A stretch of DNA of 64,000 nt, taken from positions 1 to 64,000 of the forward strand of contig NZ_UWPJ01000026.1 of the NCBI RefSeq assembly GCF_900606115.1, given 5' to 3'. The position numbers and the translations under genes were made by a program. The notes under the pieces were generated by a model that saw only the letters and a program-made list of their open reading frames with translations, did not search any database and had not been told where the DNA came from. This document shows positions 1 to 7,961 of this stretch, piece by piece; the first letter of the stretch is position 1; the number at the start of each line of letters is the position of its first letter. The DNA comes from Pigmentiphaga humi (lineage in GTDB: Bacteria > Pseudomonadota > Gammaproteobacteria > Burkholderiales > Burkholderiaceae_B).

Positions 1-98
1 GCATCAAGCTCAAGCTAAAAGGCCTGAGCCCGGTGCAGTACCGAACTCAGGCCTTCGCCGCTTAGCTTTTAACTGTCCAACTTCTTGGGGTCAGTTCA
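1..98 (+). mobile_element. Right end of an IS3-family insertion sequence (body outside the window)
   Basis: Positions 3-65 encode a transposase C-terminus, and the bases after it (about 74-98) form a typical terminal inverted repeat whose complement begins TGAACTGACCCCAAGAAG, like IS150-group IS3 elements. The element therefore ends near 97-98, about 32 bases past the stop codon of the neighbouring desaturase gene, which is intact. IS1663 of Bordetella is a candidate of this family, but the name cannot be confirmed from 98 bases. The left end and any target duplication are outside the window. Confidence 0.75.
3..65 (+). CDS. IS3-family transposase OrfB, C-terminal fragment
   Basis: Twenty codons are readable before a TAG stop. 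They end in KLKGLSPVQYRTQAF, the conserved C-terminal tail of IS3-family integrase-type transposases (the 'K.KGMSPVQYR' signature). The catalytic DDE domain lies upstream of the window. Nothing suggests the gene is broken, but only its end is visible. Confidence 0.8.
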   Translation: MKLKLKGLSPVQYRTQAFAA

Positions 99-129
99 CG
101 CAGGCGCCTCTCTCATCCGTTCTCACAAC

Positions 130-1329
130 TCAAGCCGCATAACTCCGCAGCCGGGCCGAGAACTCCTCCAACCTCGCAATCCCGCTCTGCTGGGCACGAT
201 TGCACCAATCCTGCAAGTCACGCAGCAGTTGCTCGCTGGACGCGCTAGAGCGCTCCCAGATCGCAATCAACTCGCGCCGCATTTCGACCAGAACGGCCAG
301 GGAGCGGTGGTCGGCCAGGACGCTGTCCAGTTCGGAGCGGTGGGCCGGCGGCAGCGTGGCGTCGTCGGCGCGGTGCAGCAGGCGGTGCGCGCGGCGCAGC
401 AGCTTGGATTGGCCGCGCGACTGCGCGGCTTTCAGACGTGAGAGTTCGTCGCGGCAGGCGTGCTTGATCAGGTCGGCGTAGCGCGCCATGATTTCGTAGC
501 GGTGGGTGATGACGGCCTGGAGGGTTTCCAGGTCGACCACCGGCTTGCCGTGGGCCAGCCGCACTTTGGGCGCGACTTTCTTGACCTTGGCCAGGCCGAG
601 TATTTCCATGGCCCGGATGTAGCCCCAGCCGATGTCGAATTCGTACCACTTGTTGGAGAAGCGCGCCGAGGAGGCGTAGGCGTGGTGGTTGTTGTGCAGT
701 TCTTCACCGCCGATGATGATGCCCCAGGGGAAGACATTGCGGCTGGCGTCGGGGCTGGCGAAGTTGCGGTAGCCCCAGAAGTGGCCGATGCCGTTGACCA
801 CGCCGGCGGCCCAGAACGGGATCCAGATCATCTGCACGGCCCAGACGGTCAGGCCGACGGCGCCGAACAGCGCGACGTCGATGATCATCATCAGGCCTAC
901 GCCCTGCCAGCCGAAGCGCGAGTAGACGTTGCGCTCGACCCAGTCGTTGGGCGTGCCGTGGCCGAATTTCTGCAGGGTTTCCTGGTTGGTGGCTTCTTCG
1001 CGGTACAGTTCGGCGCCCTGGAAGAACACCTTGCCGATGCCGTAGACCATGGGCGAATGCGGATCGCCCTCGCGTTCGCAGCGGGCGTGGTGCTTGCGAT
1101 GGATCGCGACCCATTCCTTGGTGACCATGCCGGTGGTCAGCCACAGCCACAAACGGAAGAAGTGGGCGATGGCGGGATGCAGATCCAGACCGCGGTGGGC
1201 CTGGCTGCGGTGCAGGTAGATCGTGACCGCCAGGATGGTAAGGTGGGTCGTTACCAGCGTAAAGGCGACGATCTGCCACCACGAAGCGTCGAGCAGGCCG
1301 TTGGACAGGAAGGAAAGCAGAAAATCCAT
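130..1329 (-). CDS. Membrane acyl-CoA/acyl-lipid desaturase (fatty acid desaturase type 1)
   Basis: Integral-membrane di-iron desaturase that introduces a cis double bond into acyl chains, probably the aerobic delta-9 activity that adjusts membrane fluidity. All three histidine clusters are present: HRSQAH near residue 41, HRKHH near 78 and HNNHH near 213. Hydrophobic pairs lie at about 5-37 and 144-180. At 399 residues it is longer than the desaturase core; the last ~100 residues are a charged helical extension of unknown role. It is the last gene of a minus-strand series after purN and the methyltransferase, separated from them by a 279-base gap, so it probably has its own promoter. An IS end lies 32 bases past the stop. 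The exact chain position desaturated cannot be read. Confidence 0.9.
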   Translation of the reverse strand: MDFLLSFLSNGLLDASWWQIVAFTLVTTHLTILAVTIYLHRSQAHRGLDLHPAIAHFFRLWLWLTTGMVTKEWVAIHRKHHARCEREGDPHSPMVYGIGKVFFQGAELYREEATNQETLQKFGHGTPNDWVERNVYSRFGWQGVGLMMIIDVALFGAVGLTVWAVQMIWIPFWAAGVVNGIGHFWGYRNFASPDASRNVFPWGIIIGGEELHNNHHAYASSARFSNKWYEFDIGWGYIRAMEILGLAKVKKVAPKVRLAHGKPVVDLETLQAVITHRYEIMARYADLIKHACRDELSRLKAAQSRGQSKLLRRAHRLLHRADDATLPPAHRSELDSVLADHRSLAVLVEMRRELIAIWERSSASSEQLLRDLQDWCNRAQQSGIARLEEFSARLRSYAA

Positions 1330-1507
1330 AACACCTCACAGGCAGGCCGGCCGAAGCCGACACATGGGGCATGTACCCCGATCACCAATCACGAACGCCC
1401 CGCCGGCGATCGACCGGGCCGGCGGCGCCGGACCAGGATCCTTAGAGGCGTAGCCGGCACTGGAGTTCCTGGATGGAACACGAAGCACGCCGGCACTATG
1501 CGGACGA

Positions 1508-1527
1508 ATGGCCGGAAAGCCGGCCAT
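1508..1527. repeat. Inverted repeat upstream of the desaturase gene
   Basis: Arms ATGGCCGG and CCGGCCAT are separated by AAAG. It lies about 180 bases upstream of the desaturase start, in the gap between this gene and the methyltransferase gene. It could be a regulator site or an RNA hairpin; no T-tract follows on either strand, so it is not a standard terminator. Confidence 0.4.
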
Positions 1528-1587
1528 TTCTGCACCCGTCACAATAACCTGAATCTTGGGGCGGGGCGATATTTTTCCAGAAGGGGG

Positions 1588-1612
1588 ATAACCCTAGCAT
1601 AAAAAGGGTTAT
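1588..1612 (-). repeat. Inverted repeat spanning the stop codon of the methyltransferase gene
   Basis: Arms ATAACCC (1588-1594) and GGGTTAT (1606-1612) with an 11-base AT-rich loop. The TAA stop of the RsmB-type gene lies inside the right arm. It may act as a 3' stem-loop, but the T-run is in the loop rather than after the stem. Confidence 0.35.
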
Positions 1613-3162
1613 GCCGCACTTTCTTCTTCCGGTCCGGCGTCCTGCGCCGCGTCGCCCGGCAGGCGGTCCACCGGCTCGCCCGGCGACGCAAGATCCGGAT
1701 CGGCCGCAGCCAGGCCGCCCTCGTCCTCGAACACTTCCGCGGCAGCCTCGGCCTGGGCGGCAGCGGCCGGGCCCTGGCGCCGCTGCAGGACCGCGGCGAA
1801 AAAGCCGTCGGTGCCATGGACGTCGGTCCGCAGCTTCAGGTAGGGGCCGGACAGGCCCAACGCGCCGGCGCGGTCCGCCAGGATGTCGGGCGCGGACAAC
1901 AATTCGAACTCGGGATGCTCGGCCAGGAAGGACTCGATCTGGTTCTCGTTCTCCACCCGCAGGATGCTGCAGGTGGCGTAGACCAGCCGGCCGCCCGGCG
2001 CCACGCAGCGCGCGGCCGAGGCCAGGATGCTGCGCTGGAGCGCGCACAGGTCGGACACACTCTCCGGGCTCTGGCGCCATTTCAGGTCGGGATTGCGGCG
2101 CAAGGTGCCGGTGCCGCTGCAAGGCGCGTCCACCAGCACCCGGTGCGCCTTGCGCGCCAGGCGCTTGACGCGGGCGTCGTTCTCGTTGGCGATGACCACC
2201 GGCACCACGTTGGACAGGCCGCTGCGGGCCAGGCGCGGCTTGAACCGGGCCAGGCGGGCGTGCGAGACGTCCAGTGCGTACAGCCGGCCGGTCGAGCGCA
2301 TCAGCGCGCCCAGCAGCAGCGTCTTGCCGCCGGCGCCGGCGCAGAAATCGATCACCATTTCGCCGCGCTTGGGGCCGACCAGCAGCGCCAGCAACTGGCT
2401 GCCCTCGTCCTGGACCTCGATGCTGCCGTCCTCGAAACGGAACCAGCGCGTCAGCGCGGGGCGCCCCTGCAGGCGAATGCCGAAGGGCGAATACGGGGTG
2501 GCTTGCGGCTGCGCCTGCGGCAGGCTGGCCTGCAGCTCGGCCAGCACGGTATCGCGCTCGACCTTGAGCGGGTTGACCCGGATGTCGAGCGGGGCGGCCT
2601 GATTCAATGCTTCCAGCAGGCTGTCGGTGTCCTCCTCGATGGCCAGGGCTTCCGACAGCCAATCGGGAATGCTGAGCCTGACCTCGCGCGCCAGCGCGGC
2701 ATCCGAGATGGACTGCACGCGCCGCAGCCAGTCGGCTTCGTCGCCGTCGAGCACGGGCAGCACTTCGTCGATGCCGAGCCTGGAGGCCAGCCCCAGGATG
2801 GCCAGGCGGCGCGTGGCGGCGCCGCGGCCGCCTTCGGCGATCTGGCGATAGCGGCGCAGGTTGCGCAGCACGTCGTAGACCGACTCGGCCACCGCGCCGC
2901 GGTCTCGCCCGCCCACCTTGGGATGGTCGCGGAACCAGCGCGACAGCACCTGGTCGGCCGGGCCCGACCATTGCAGGATCTCGCCCAGCGCGGAGCGAAC
3001 CTGCTCGATGCGGCCCGCCATGGGCGGCACCGCCGGCCGGTCGGCGGGCCGCTGGCCGCCCGGGGCACGGCGAGTGGCGGCGCGCGGCGCGCCATCGCGG
3101 GGTGCGCCATCGCCGCGCTCGGGGCGCCGCGCGCGAGACGAACCAGACCGTTCAGATGCCAT
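1609..3162 (-). CDS. RsmB/RsmF-family rRNA (cytosine-C5) methyltransferase
   Basis: SAM-dependent NOL1/NOP2/Sun-type methyltransferase acting on rRNA cytosine C5. The catalytic motif DAPCSGTGTLRRNPDLKWR (motif IV, Pro-Cys) and motif YATCSI...EN (motif VI, second Cys) are intact, and the SAM-binding motif reads IDFCAGAGGKTLLLG. At 517 residues it has a low-complexity basic N-terminus (about 1-45) and an acidic Ala-rich C-terminal tail. The ATG at 3162 follows a GGAGG ribosome-binding site and overlaps the end of purN by 11 bases, so the pair is probably co-transcribed and translationally coupled. Further in-frame codons upstream lie entirely within purN. The position methylated cannot be read from sequence; the family includes RsmB (C967) and RsmF (C1407). 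Confidence 0.88.
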   Translation of the reverse strand: MASERSGSSRARRPERGDGAPRDGAPRAATRRAPGGQRPADRPAVPPMAGRIEQVRSALGEILQWSGPADQVLSRWFRDHPKVGGRDRGAVAESVYDVLRNLRRYRQIAEGGRGAATRRLAILGLASRLGIDEVLPVLDGDEADWLRRVQSISDAALAREVRLSIPDWLSEALAIEEDTDSLLEALNQAAPLDIRVNPLKVERDTVLAELQASLPQAQPQATPYSPFGIRLQGRPALTRWFRFEDGSIEVQDEGSQLLALLVGPKRGEMVIDFCAGAGGKTLLLGALMRSTGRLYALDVSHARLARFKPRLARSGLSNVVPVVIANENDARVKRLARKAHRVLVDAPCSGTGTLRRNPDLKWRQSPESVSDLCALQRSILASAARCVAPGGRLVYATCSILRVENENQIESFLAEHPEFELLSAPDILADRAGALGLSGPYLKLRTDVHGTDGFFAAVLQRRQGPAAAAQAEAAAEVFEDEGGLAAADPDLASPGEPVDRLPGDAAQDAGPEEESAA

Positions 3163-3859
3163 CTTTGCCTCCGTATTGCTGTGCCGCGCCGTCCGTGGAC
3201 AAGCCGAATGCGCGGCTGGCCACGTCTTGCACCGCGACCCGGCCGTGCGCGTCCAGCGCCGCCCTGCCCTGCGCCAGCCACGCCGCCACGGCAGGGTACA
3301 CCACATGTTCCACCGCCAGCACCCGCTCGGCCAGGGCCTCTTCGGTATCGCCTTCGCGCACCGGCACCACGCCCTGCGCGATCACCGGCCCATGGTCGAG
3401 CACCGGCGTCACGAAGTGCACGGTGCAGCCGTGCACCTGCACGCCGGCCTCAAGCGCCTGCCTGTGCGTAGCCAGGCCCGGGAACAGCGGCAGCAGCGAA
3501 GGATGGATGTTGACGAGGCGGCCCGCGTAGCGCTGCACGAACCTCTCGGTGAGAATACGCATGAAACCGGCAAGCAGCACGTAGTCGGGTTCGTAGGTGT
3601 CGATCACGCGCGCCAGTTCGGCGTCGAACGCGGCCCGGTCGGGATAATCGCGGTGGGAAACGACGGCGGTGGGAATGTCCTGCGCGGCCGCCCACTCGAG
3701 CCCGGAGGCCTGGGCGCGGTTGGCGATCACGGCGGCGATCTCCGCCGGCCACGCCTGCTCGCGGCAGGCCTGGACGATGGATTGCATATTGCTGCCGCGG
3801 CCGGAAATGAGGATGACGAACCGGCACCGGCGGGCCGGGGAAAATAGAGATGGTTTCAC
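3152..3859 (-). CDS. purN: Phosphoribosylglycinamide formyltransferase (GAR transformylase)
   Basis: Transfers the formyl group of 10-formyl-tetrahydrofolate to GAR, step three of purine synthesis, in the cytosol. GRGSNMQ near residue 20 binds phosphate. The catalytic set is present: Asn in VNIHPSLLP, the His of that motif, and the Asp in VTPVLDHGP. The protein has 235 residues, slightly longer than E. coli PurN (212) because of both ends. It overlaps the methyltransferase gene downstream and is divergent from the MarR gene. The start ATG at 3859 gives MKPSLFSP before the core begins. Confidence 0.95.
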   Translation of the reverse strand: MKPSLFSPARRCRFVILISGRGSNMQSIVQACREQAWPAEIAAVIANRAQASGLEWAAAQDIPTAVVSHRDYPDRAAFDAELARVIDTYEPDYVLLAGFMRILTERFVQRYAGRLVNIHPSLLPLFPGLATHRQALEAGVQVHGCTVHFVTPVLDHGPVIAQGVVPVREGDTEEALAERVLAVEHVVYPAVAAWLAQGRAALDAHGRVAVQDVASRAFGLSTDGAAQQYGGKDGI

Positions 3860-3996
3860 CGGCGGATTGTATCATCGGGGCCGCGCCGTTCGCCGCGTGG
3901 CAAGCCTGCGCGATGCGCTGCCCAAACTCGTCAGCGCATCGAGAATCCTCTACGATACGTGGCTATTTTCCCGGCACCCCTATCCGCCCCCATTTC

Positions 3997-4548
3997 ATGA
4001 CGCAGGCGTGGAACGAAACCAGGCTGGAAGCCTCCCTGACCTACCAGATCGCGCGGACGCATGCGTCGATACGGCGCGTCATGGAGCGCATCTGCAAGCA
4101 GCATGCCGAATTGAACGTCAACCAGTGGAAGCTGCTGGCGATCATCGCCAAATTCCAGCCGGCGCGCATGGCCGACCTGGCCGGCTGGGTGACGTTCGAC
4201 CGGGCATTCATTTCCCGCGCCGCGCAGGACCTGGAAAAACGCGGCCTGGTGGAACGCGTGGCGCAGGCGCAGGACAAGCGCCTGGCGATACTCCAGCTGT
4301 CGGACGAAGGCACGCGCGTCTACCGGCTCGTGGCCGCCGAGCTCGACCGGGTCCAGGCCAGCGCGCTAGCCGGCTACAAGCCGCGCGAAGTCGCCCGCTT
4401 CTTCATGATGCTCAACAGCCTGGACGAACGGCTCGACGCCTACCATGCGGTGCGCGCCTCGCTGGAGGCGCATCAGGCTCCGCCGGCGGAGCCAGCCAAG
4501 CGCGCCGCGCCGCGCACCAGGCGCGGCCCGCCCGGCGCGGCGGGCTGA
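3997..4548 (+). CDS. MarR-family transcriptional regulator
   Basis: Winged-helix regulator of 183 residues. The MarR domain spans about residues 25-135: an LNVNQWKLLAIIAKF helix, the recognition region DRAFISRAAQDLEKRGLV, and the wing AQDKRLAILQLSDEG with the usual DxR. A basic proline/alanine-rich tail follows. The start MTQAWNETR at 3997 was chosen because in-frame codons upstream run through the purN promoter gap and look non-coding. It is divergent from purN and convergent with the DapA-family gene. Target and ligand are unknown. Confidence 0.85.
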   Translation: MTQAWNETRLEASLTYQIARTHASIRRVMERICKQHAELNVNQWKLLAIIAKFQPARMADLAGWVTFDRAFISRAAQDLEKRGLVERVAQAQDKRLAILQLSDEGTRVYRLVAAELDRVQASALAGYKPREVARFFMMLNSLDERLDAYHAVRASLEAHQAPPAEPAKRAAPRTRRGPPGAAG

Positions 4549-4572
4549 CGGGCGCGCGGGCGCCGCCGGGCC

Positions 4573-5577
4573 TCAGCCCTCGACCACGGCCTGCGCCGCA
4601 TCGATGGTCTGCATGTCGCAGGTCTTGAGCAAGCGCAGGATCGTATCGATCTCGGCCTGTTTGGGACGCGGCAGCGGCGGGCGCATGCGGTAATGCGGGA
4701 TGACGCCGTGCAGCCACGTCGCCAGCTTGTACCGCAGGTGCAGGCGCGCATAGTCCGAGTAGATGTATTCGTGCAGCGCCAGCAGGCCGCCTTCGCGCCA
4801 TATTTGCCGCGCGCCGTCCAGGTCGCCCGCCTGGTGGCAATCGATGTGCTGCATCATGGGCTCCAGGGCATAGTTCCATGAGCCCGATACCGACCCGTCC
4901 AGCAGGTCGTGCGACAGGAACTCGTGGAAGAGATGCCCGGAAGCGGCCATGATGGCGACGGGCCGTTCCAGGCTGCGCAGCATGCGCCACATGCGGCGCA
5001 TGCCCTCGTAGTTGTAGGTCATCTTCCAACCGATCACGTTGGGCACGCGCTCGCAGATCAGCTGCGCGGTCTCGCCCGGTATGCCGATGCCCCACTGCGG
5101 CGAGCGCGCGGTGACGGGGTGGGTGATGATGGGCATGCCCACGGCGGCGTCGACGGCTTCGATCTGGTCCAGCCAGTACTCCGGATAGCGCACCGGATCC
5201 CAGCTGATGAGGAGGTCGCCGGTGCCGATGGGCGGCATCAGGAAAACGCCGTCCGCGCCGCACTCCTTCGCGATCCGCGCTTCCCGCACGCAGCCGGCGG
5301 TGGTCATGTCGAACACGCCCGCGATGACGGGCATGACGCCGCCCGCTTCCTCCAGCGTGATCTCCAGCACCCGGCGCTTTTCCGCCGAACTGAGGTAGTA
5401 GATTTCGCCCGCGTCGGGGTTGGCGATGATGCCGCCCCGCTCGCGGAACCGCGGATGCGCCGCGAAATAGCGCACGAGCCGGCGCAGCGCCGCCTCGTCC
5501 AGTTCACCGTCGCGATTCCACGGCACCACCATGGTGGTGTAGTGCCGCGTTGCCAAAGCGGAAAGCTCGAGTGCCAC
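4573..5577 (-). CDS. DapA/N-acetylneuraminate lyase-family aldolase
   Basis: Class I aldolase of the dihydrodipicolinate synthase superfamily, probably acting on a 2-oxo acid, cytosolic. The Schiff-base lysine sits in VIGWKMTYN near residue 195, and the N-terminal family motif appears as ANPDAGEIYYLSS. The YY.P motif carrying the DapA catalytic tyrosine is replaced by MPPIGTGD, so this is not lysine-pathway DapA. The GTG at 5577 was chosen as start because GGAG lies 8 bases upstream; an ATG at 5643 adds 22 residues without a clear ribosome-binding site. It is divergent from a Bug receptor gene across an AT-rich gap, and the receptor may bind the substrate. Confidence 0.8.
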   Translation of the reverse strand: MALELSALATRHYTTMVVPWNRDGELDEAALRRLVRYFAAHPRFRERGGIIANPDAGEIYYLSSAEKRRVLEITLEEAGGVMPVIAGVFDMTTAGCVREARIAKECGADGVFLMPPIGTGDLLISWDPVRYPEYWLDQIEAVDAAVGMPIITHPVTARSPQWGIGIPGETAQLICERVPNVIGWKMTYNYEGMRRMWRMLRSLERPVAIMAASGHLFHEFLSHDLLDGSVSGSWNYALEPMMQHIDCHQAGDLDGARQIWREGGLLALHEYIYSDYARLHLRYKLATWLHGVIPHYRMRPPLPRPKQAEIDTILRLLKTCDMQTIDAAQAVVEG

Positions 5578-5639
5578 GATCGATACTCCATGGTAGAGGC
5601 GGCGCGGGAATCCGCGCCGTACAAGCCCGATCATAGCAA

Positions 5640-5812
5640 GCAATTAATTTGTATTCTACAATTTTAATTATATCCAACCATGATCATGGAGGAAATTAAA
5701 AATCCTATAAATATCAAATAAATACGGCACTTTACTTCCATTAATTCACACGAGAAATCTCAATAAAAATTGCAAATTACAATAAAACATTGACCTGAAA
5801 CCAGCATTGCCA
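5640..5812. other. AT-rich intergenic island between divergent genes
   Basis: This stretch is far richer in A and T than its surroundings, with runs such as AAATATCAAATAAATAC. It separates the DapA-family gene (minus) from the Bug receptor gene (plus) and must hold both promoters. AT-rich islands in such genomes are typical binding targets of H-NS-like silencers and LysR-type regulators; neither is shown here. No open reading frame of note was found in it. Confidence 0.6.
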
Positions 5813-5818
5813 GACAAT
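5790..5818 (+). promoter_or_regulatory. Candidate sigma-70 promoter of the Bug receptor gene
   Basis: TTGACC (5790-5795) and GACAAT (5813-5818) are spaced by exactly 17 bases, about 57 bases ahead of the start codon at 5875. The -10 element is imperfect. Inference from sequence only. Confidence 0.45.
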
Positions 5819-5874
5819 GGCCGTCAACAGAAGGTCCACAGCTTCCCACTCGTCAACCTGAACAGGCGGCACAC

Positions 5875-6843
5875 ATGGAACGCTTCGCGATCTGGATCCT
5901 GGCCTTGCTCTTCACGCTTGCCGGCGGCATGCCGGCCCATGCGGCGAGCTACCCCGACAAACCTGTACGCATCGTCGTCCCCTATCCTCCGGGCGGCACG
6001 GTGGACCAGCTCGCGAGACTGCTTGCGCAACAACTGGCGGGCCAGACCGGCCAATCCTTCATCGTGGACAACCGCGCCGGCGCGAGCGGCGTCATCGGCA
6101 GCGAGCACGTGGCGCAGTCCCCGCCCGACGGCTACACGCTGCTGCTGCAGGCCACGACCTTCGTGATCAATCCGCTCATCACCCCGGCCAGTCCGTATGA
6201 CGTGCGCAAGGACTTCACTCCGGTGTCCTTCCTGGGCTCGACCCCCATGCTCGTGGTGGCGCACCCATCCCTGCCCGCGCAGAATTTCGCCGGCTTCGTC
6301 GAGCTGCTGCGCAAGCAGCCCGGCCGGTATTCGCTCGGCGCGCCGGCCGTGGGCGCGCTCGGCCACCTCGCGGAGGAAGCCGTCAAGCGCGACGCCAGGC
6401 TGGATTTCCTGGTCGTCCCTTACAAAGGCACCGCGCCCATGCTCAACGACGTCGCCGGCAACCACGTCGCGGCGGGCATCGAAGCCATGCCCGCGCTATT
6501 GCCCATGGTGCGCGGCGGCAAGCTCAAGGCCCTGGCCGTGACCGGCGAGCGGCGCGTGCCGCAACTGCCCGGCATCCCCACGGTCGCCGAATCGGGGCTG
6601 CCGGGGTTCGATATGGTTTCCTGGTACGGGCTCTGGGCGCCCGCCGGCCTGGCGCCGGCCGTTCTGCAGGAGCTCTCGGCCCAGATCGCCAAGGCGACGC
6701 GCGCCCCTCAACTGGTCGGCCAGATGGCCGAGCAGGGATTGCAGGTGCAGTCCTCCACGCCCGCGGAACTCGGGGCGCGGATCGATGCCGAAACCGCCAA
6801 ATATCAGACCATCGTCAAGGCGGCGAACATCAAGGTGGAATGA
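5875..6843 (+). CDS. Bug/TctC-family periplasmic solute-binding receptor
   Basis: Extracytoplasmic receptor of the tripartite tricarboxylate transporter family, 322 residues. The signal peptide ends PAHA-AS near residue 24. Family motifs follow: YPDKPVRIVVPYPPGGTVD, DNRAGASGVIGSEHVAQSPPDGYTLL, VPYKGTAPMLNDVAG and GIPTVAESGLPGFD. No membrane subunits (TctA/TctB) are nearby, which is usual for the many orphan Bug receptors of Bordetella-type genomes. It is divergent from the DapA-family lyase. The ligand is probably a small organic acid or amide; it cannot be assigned. Confidence 0.92.
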   Translation: MERFAIWILALLFTLAGGMPAHAASYPDKPVRIVVPYPPGGTVDQLARLLAQQLAGQTGQSFIVDNRAGASGVIGSEHVAQSPPDGYTLLLQATTFVINPLITPASPYDVRKDFTPVSFLGSTPMLVVAHPSLPAQNFAGFVELLRKQPGRYSLGAPAVGALGHLAEEAVKRDARLDFLVVPYKGTAPMLNDVAGNHVAAGIEAMPALLPMVRGGKLKALAVTGERRVPQLPGIPTVAESGLPGFDMVSWYGLWAPAGLAPAVLQELSAQIAKATRAPQLVGQMAEQGLQVQSSTPAELGARIDAETAKYQTIVKAANIKVE

Positions 6844-6910
6844 CCGTACGGGCGTGCGGGTCCGCCCTGCCGTCCACGCGGCAAGGCCGGCCTGCGCCGA
6901 GGGAAGATGG

Positions 6911-7864
6911 GTGGCGCATATAATGCATGGCCTGCCGCCGCCCGAGCTGCGCCGCCCGTGCGCACTGGCGATCGGCAACTTCGACGGCGTGCACCGCGGC
7001 CACCAGGCCATCCTGGCGCGCGTGCGCAACGTCGCCGCCGAACGCGGGCTGGTGCCCACGGTGATGACTTTCGAGCCCCACCCCCGGGAATTCTTCGCCG
7101 AGCTGCACAAGCGCCCCGAACTCGCGCCCACGCGCATTGCCGGGCTGCGCGACGAACTCTGCGCGCTGGCCCGCCACGGCATGCAGCACGTCGTGGTCGA
7201 ACGCTTCAATCAGCGCCTGGCCTCGATGCCGGCCCAGGAGTTCATCGACAAGCTGCTGCTGGAAGGGCTGCACGTGCGCTGGCTGCTGGTGGGCGACGAT
7301 TTCCGTTTCGGCGCCCAGCGCGCCGGCGATATCGAGCTGCTGCGCGCCAACGCTGCCCGGCATGGCTTCGAAGTCGAATCCATGGATACGGTGTCCGACA
7401 ACGGCCAGCGCGTCTCCAGCTCGGCCATCCGCACCGCGCTCGCGGTGGGCGAGCTGGACCGCGCGGCCGAACTGCTGGGCCATCCCTATAGCGTCAGCGG
7501 CCACGTCATCCATGGCCAGAAGCTGGGCCGCACGCTCGGCTTCCCTACCCTGAACCTGCGCGTATCGCGCCGCTGCCCGGCGCTGTCCGGCATCTTCGTG
7601 GTCCAGGTCCGCGGCCTGGCCGACCAGGCCCTGCCCGGGGTCGCCAGCCTGGGCGTGCGCCCGACCGTGGACGACAGCGGCCGCGTGCTGCTGGAAGTCC
7701 ATATGTTCGATTTCAGCGACAACGCTTACGGTAAACTGGTGCAAGTGGAATTCCTGAAAAAACTGCGCGACGAAGAAAAATTCGTCGATCTGCCGACCCT
7801 GCAGGCGGCGATCGAGGACGACGCGCGCCAGGCCCGTAACTTTTTTTACCCCCCTGCGCGCTGA
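6911..7864 (+). CDS. ribF: Bifunctional riboflavin kinase / FMN adenylyltransferase
   Basis: Makes FMN and then FAD from riboflavin. The N-terminal adenylyltransferase domain carries [11 protein letters not shown]; the C-terminal kinase domain carries [11 protein letters not shown]. The GTG at 6911 is preferred as start because GAGGG lies 7 bases upstream and the resulting N-terminus matches the length of E. coli RibF; an ATG at 6923 is the alternative. A TATAAT sequence at 6919-6924 overlaps this region. The last residues (YPPAR and the stop) are encoded by an intergenic repeat that starts at 7849. First gene of the ribF-ileS-lspA block. No FMN riboswitch was recognised upstream. Confidence 0.93.
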   Translation: MAHIMHGLPPPELRRPCALAIGNFDGVHRGHQAILARVRNVAAERGLVPTVMTFEPHPREFFAELHKRPELAPTRIAGLRDELCALARHGMQHVVVERFNQRLASMPAQEFIDKLLLEGLHVRWLLVGDDFRFGAQRAGDIELLRANAARHGFEVESMDTVSDNGQRVSSSAIRTALAVGELDRAAELLGHPYSVSGHVIHGQKLGRTLGFPTLNLRVSRRCPALSGIFVVQVRGLADQALPGVASLGVRPTVDDSGRVLLEVHMFDFSDNAYGKLVQVEFLKKLRDEEKFVDLPTLQAAIEDDARQARNFFYPPAR

Positions 7865-7951
7865 CGCGCGCGTCCCCAGGGCGCCGCGGATCCGGCTTTG
7901 CCGGTCCGCCGGCGCCGCCCCCCTGGCGGGCGCGCATCTGCGCGTAGGGGG
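7849..7951 (+). repeat. GC-rich intergenic repeat, family 1, copy A
   Basis: Near-palindromic element between ribF and ileS with the core GGATCCGGCTTTGCCGGTCC, flanked by a C-run end (7849-7854) and a G-run end (7947-7951). The C-rich end codes the last residues and TGA stop of ribF. The G-rich end gives the GGGGGAG ribosome-binding site 8 bases ahead of the ileS ATG. Related copies lie at 25318, 28270, 39128, 39276, 44901 and 46392. Confidence 0.8.
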
Positions 7952-7961
7952 AGAGCCCCAG

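Noticed and set aside
6844-6910. FMN riboswitch ahead of ribF
   Set aside because: Only 67 bases separate the upstream stop from the start, and no conserved RFN-element stems were seen.
6919-6924. Perfect TATAAT at the ribF start
   Set aside because: It overlaps the start region and, if a -10 element, would place the transcript start inside the gene. No convincing -35 lies 17 bases ahead, so it is left as a coincidence or weak internal promoter.
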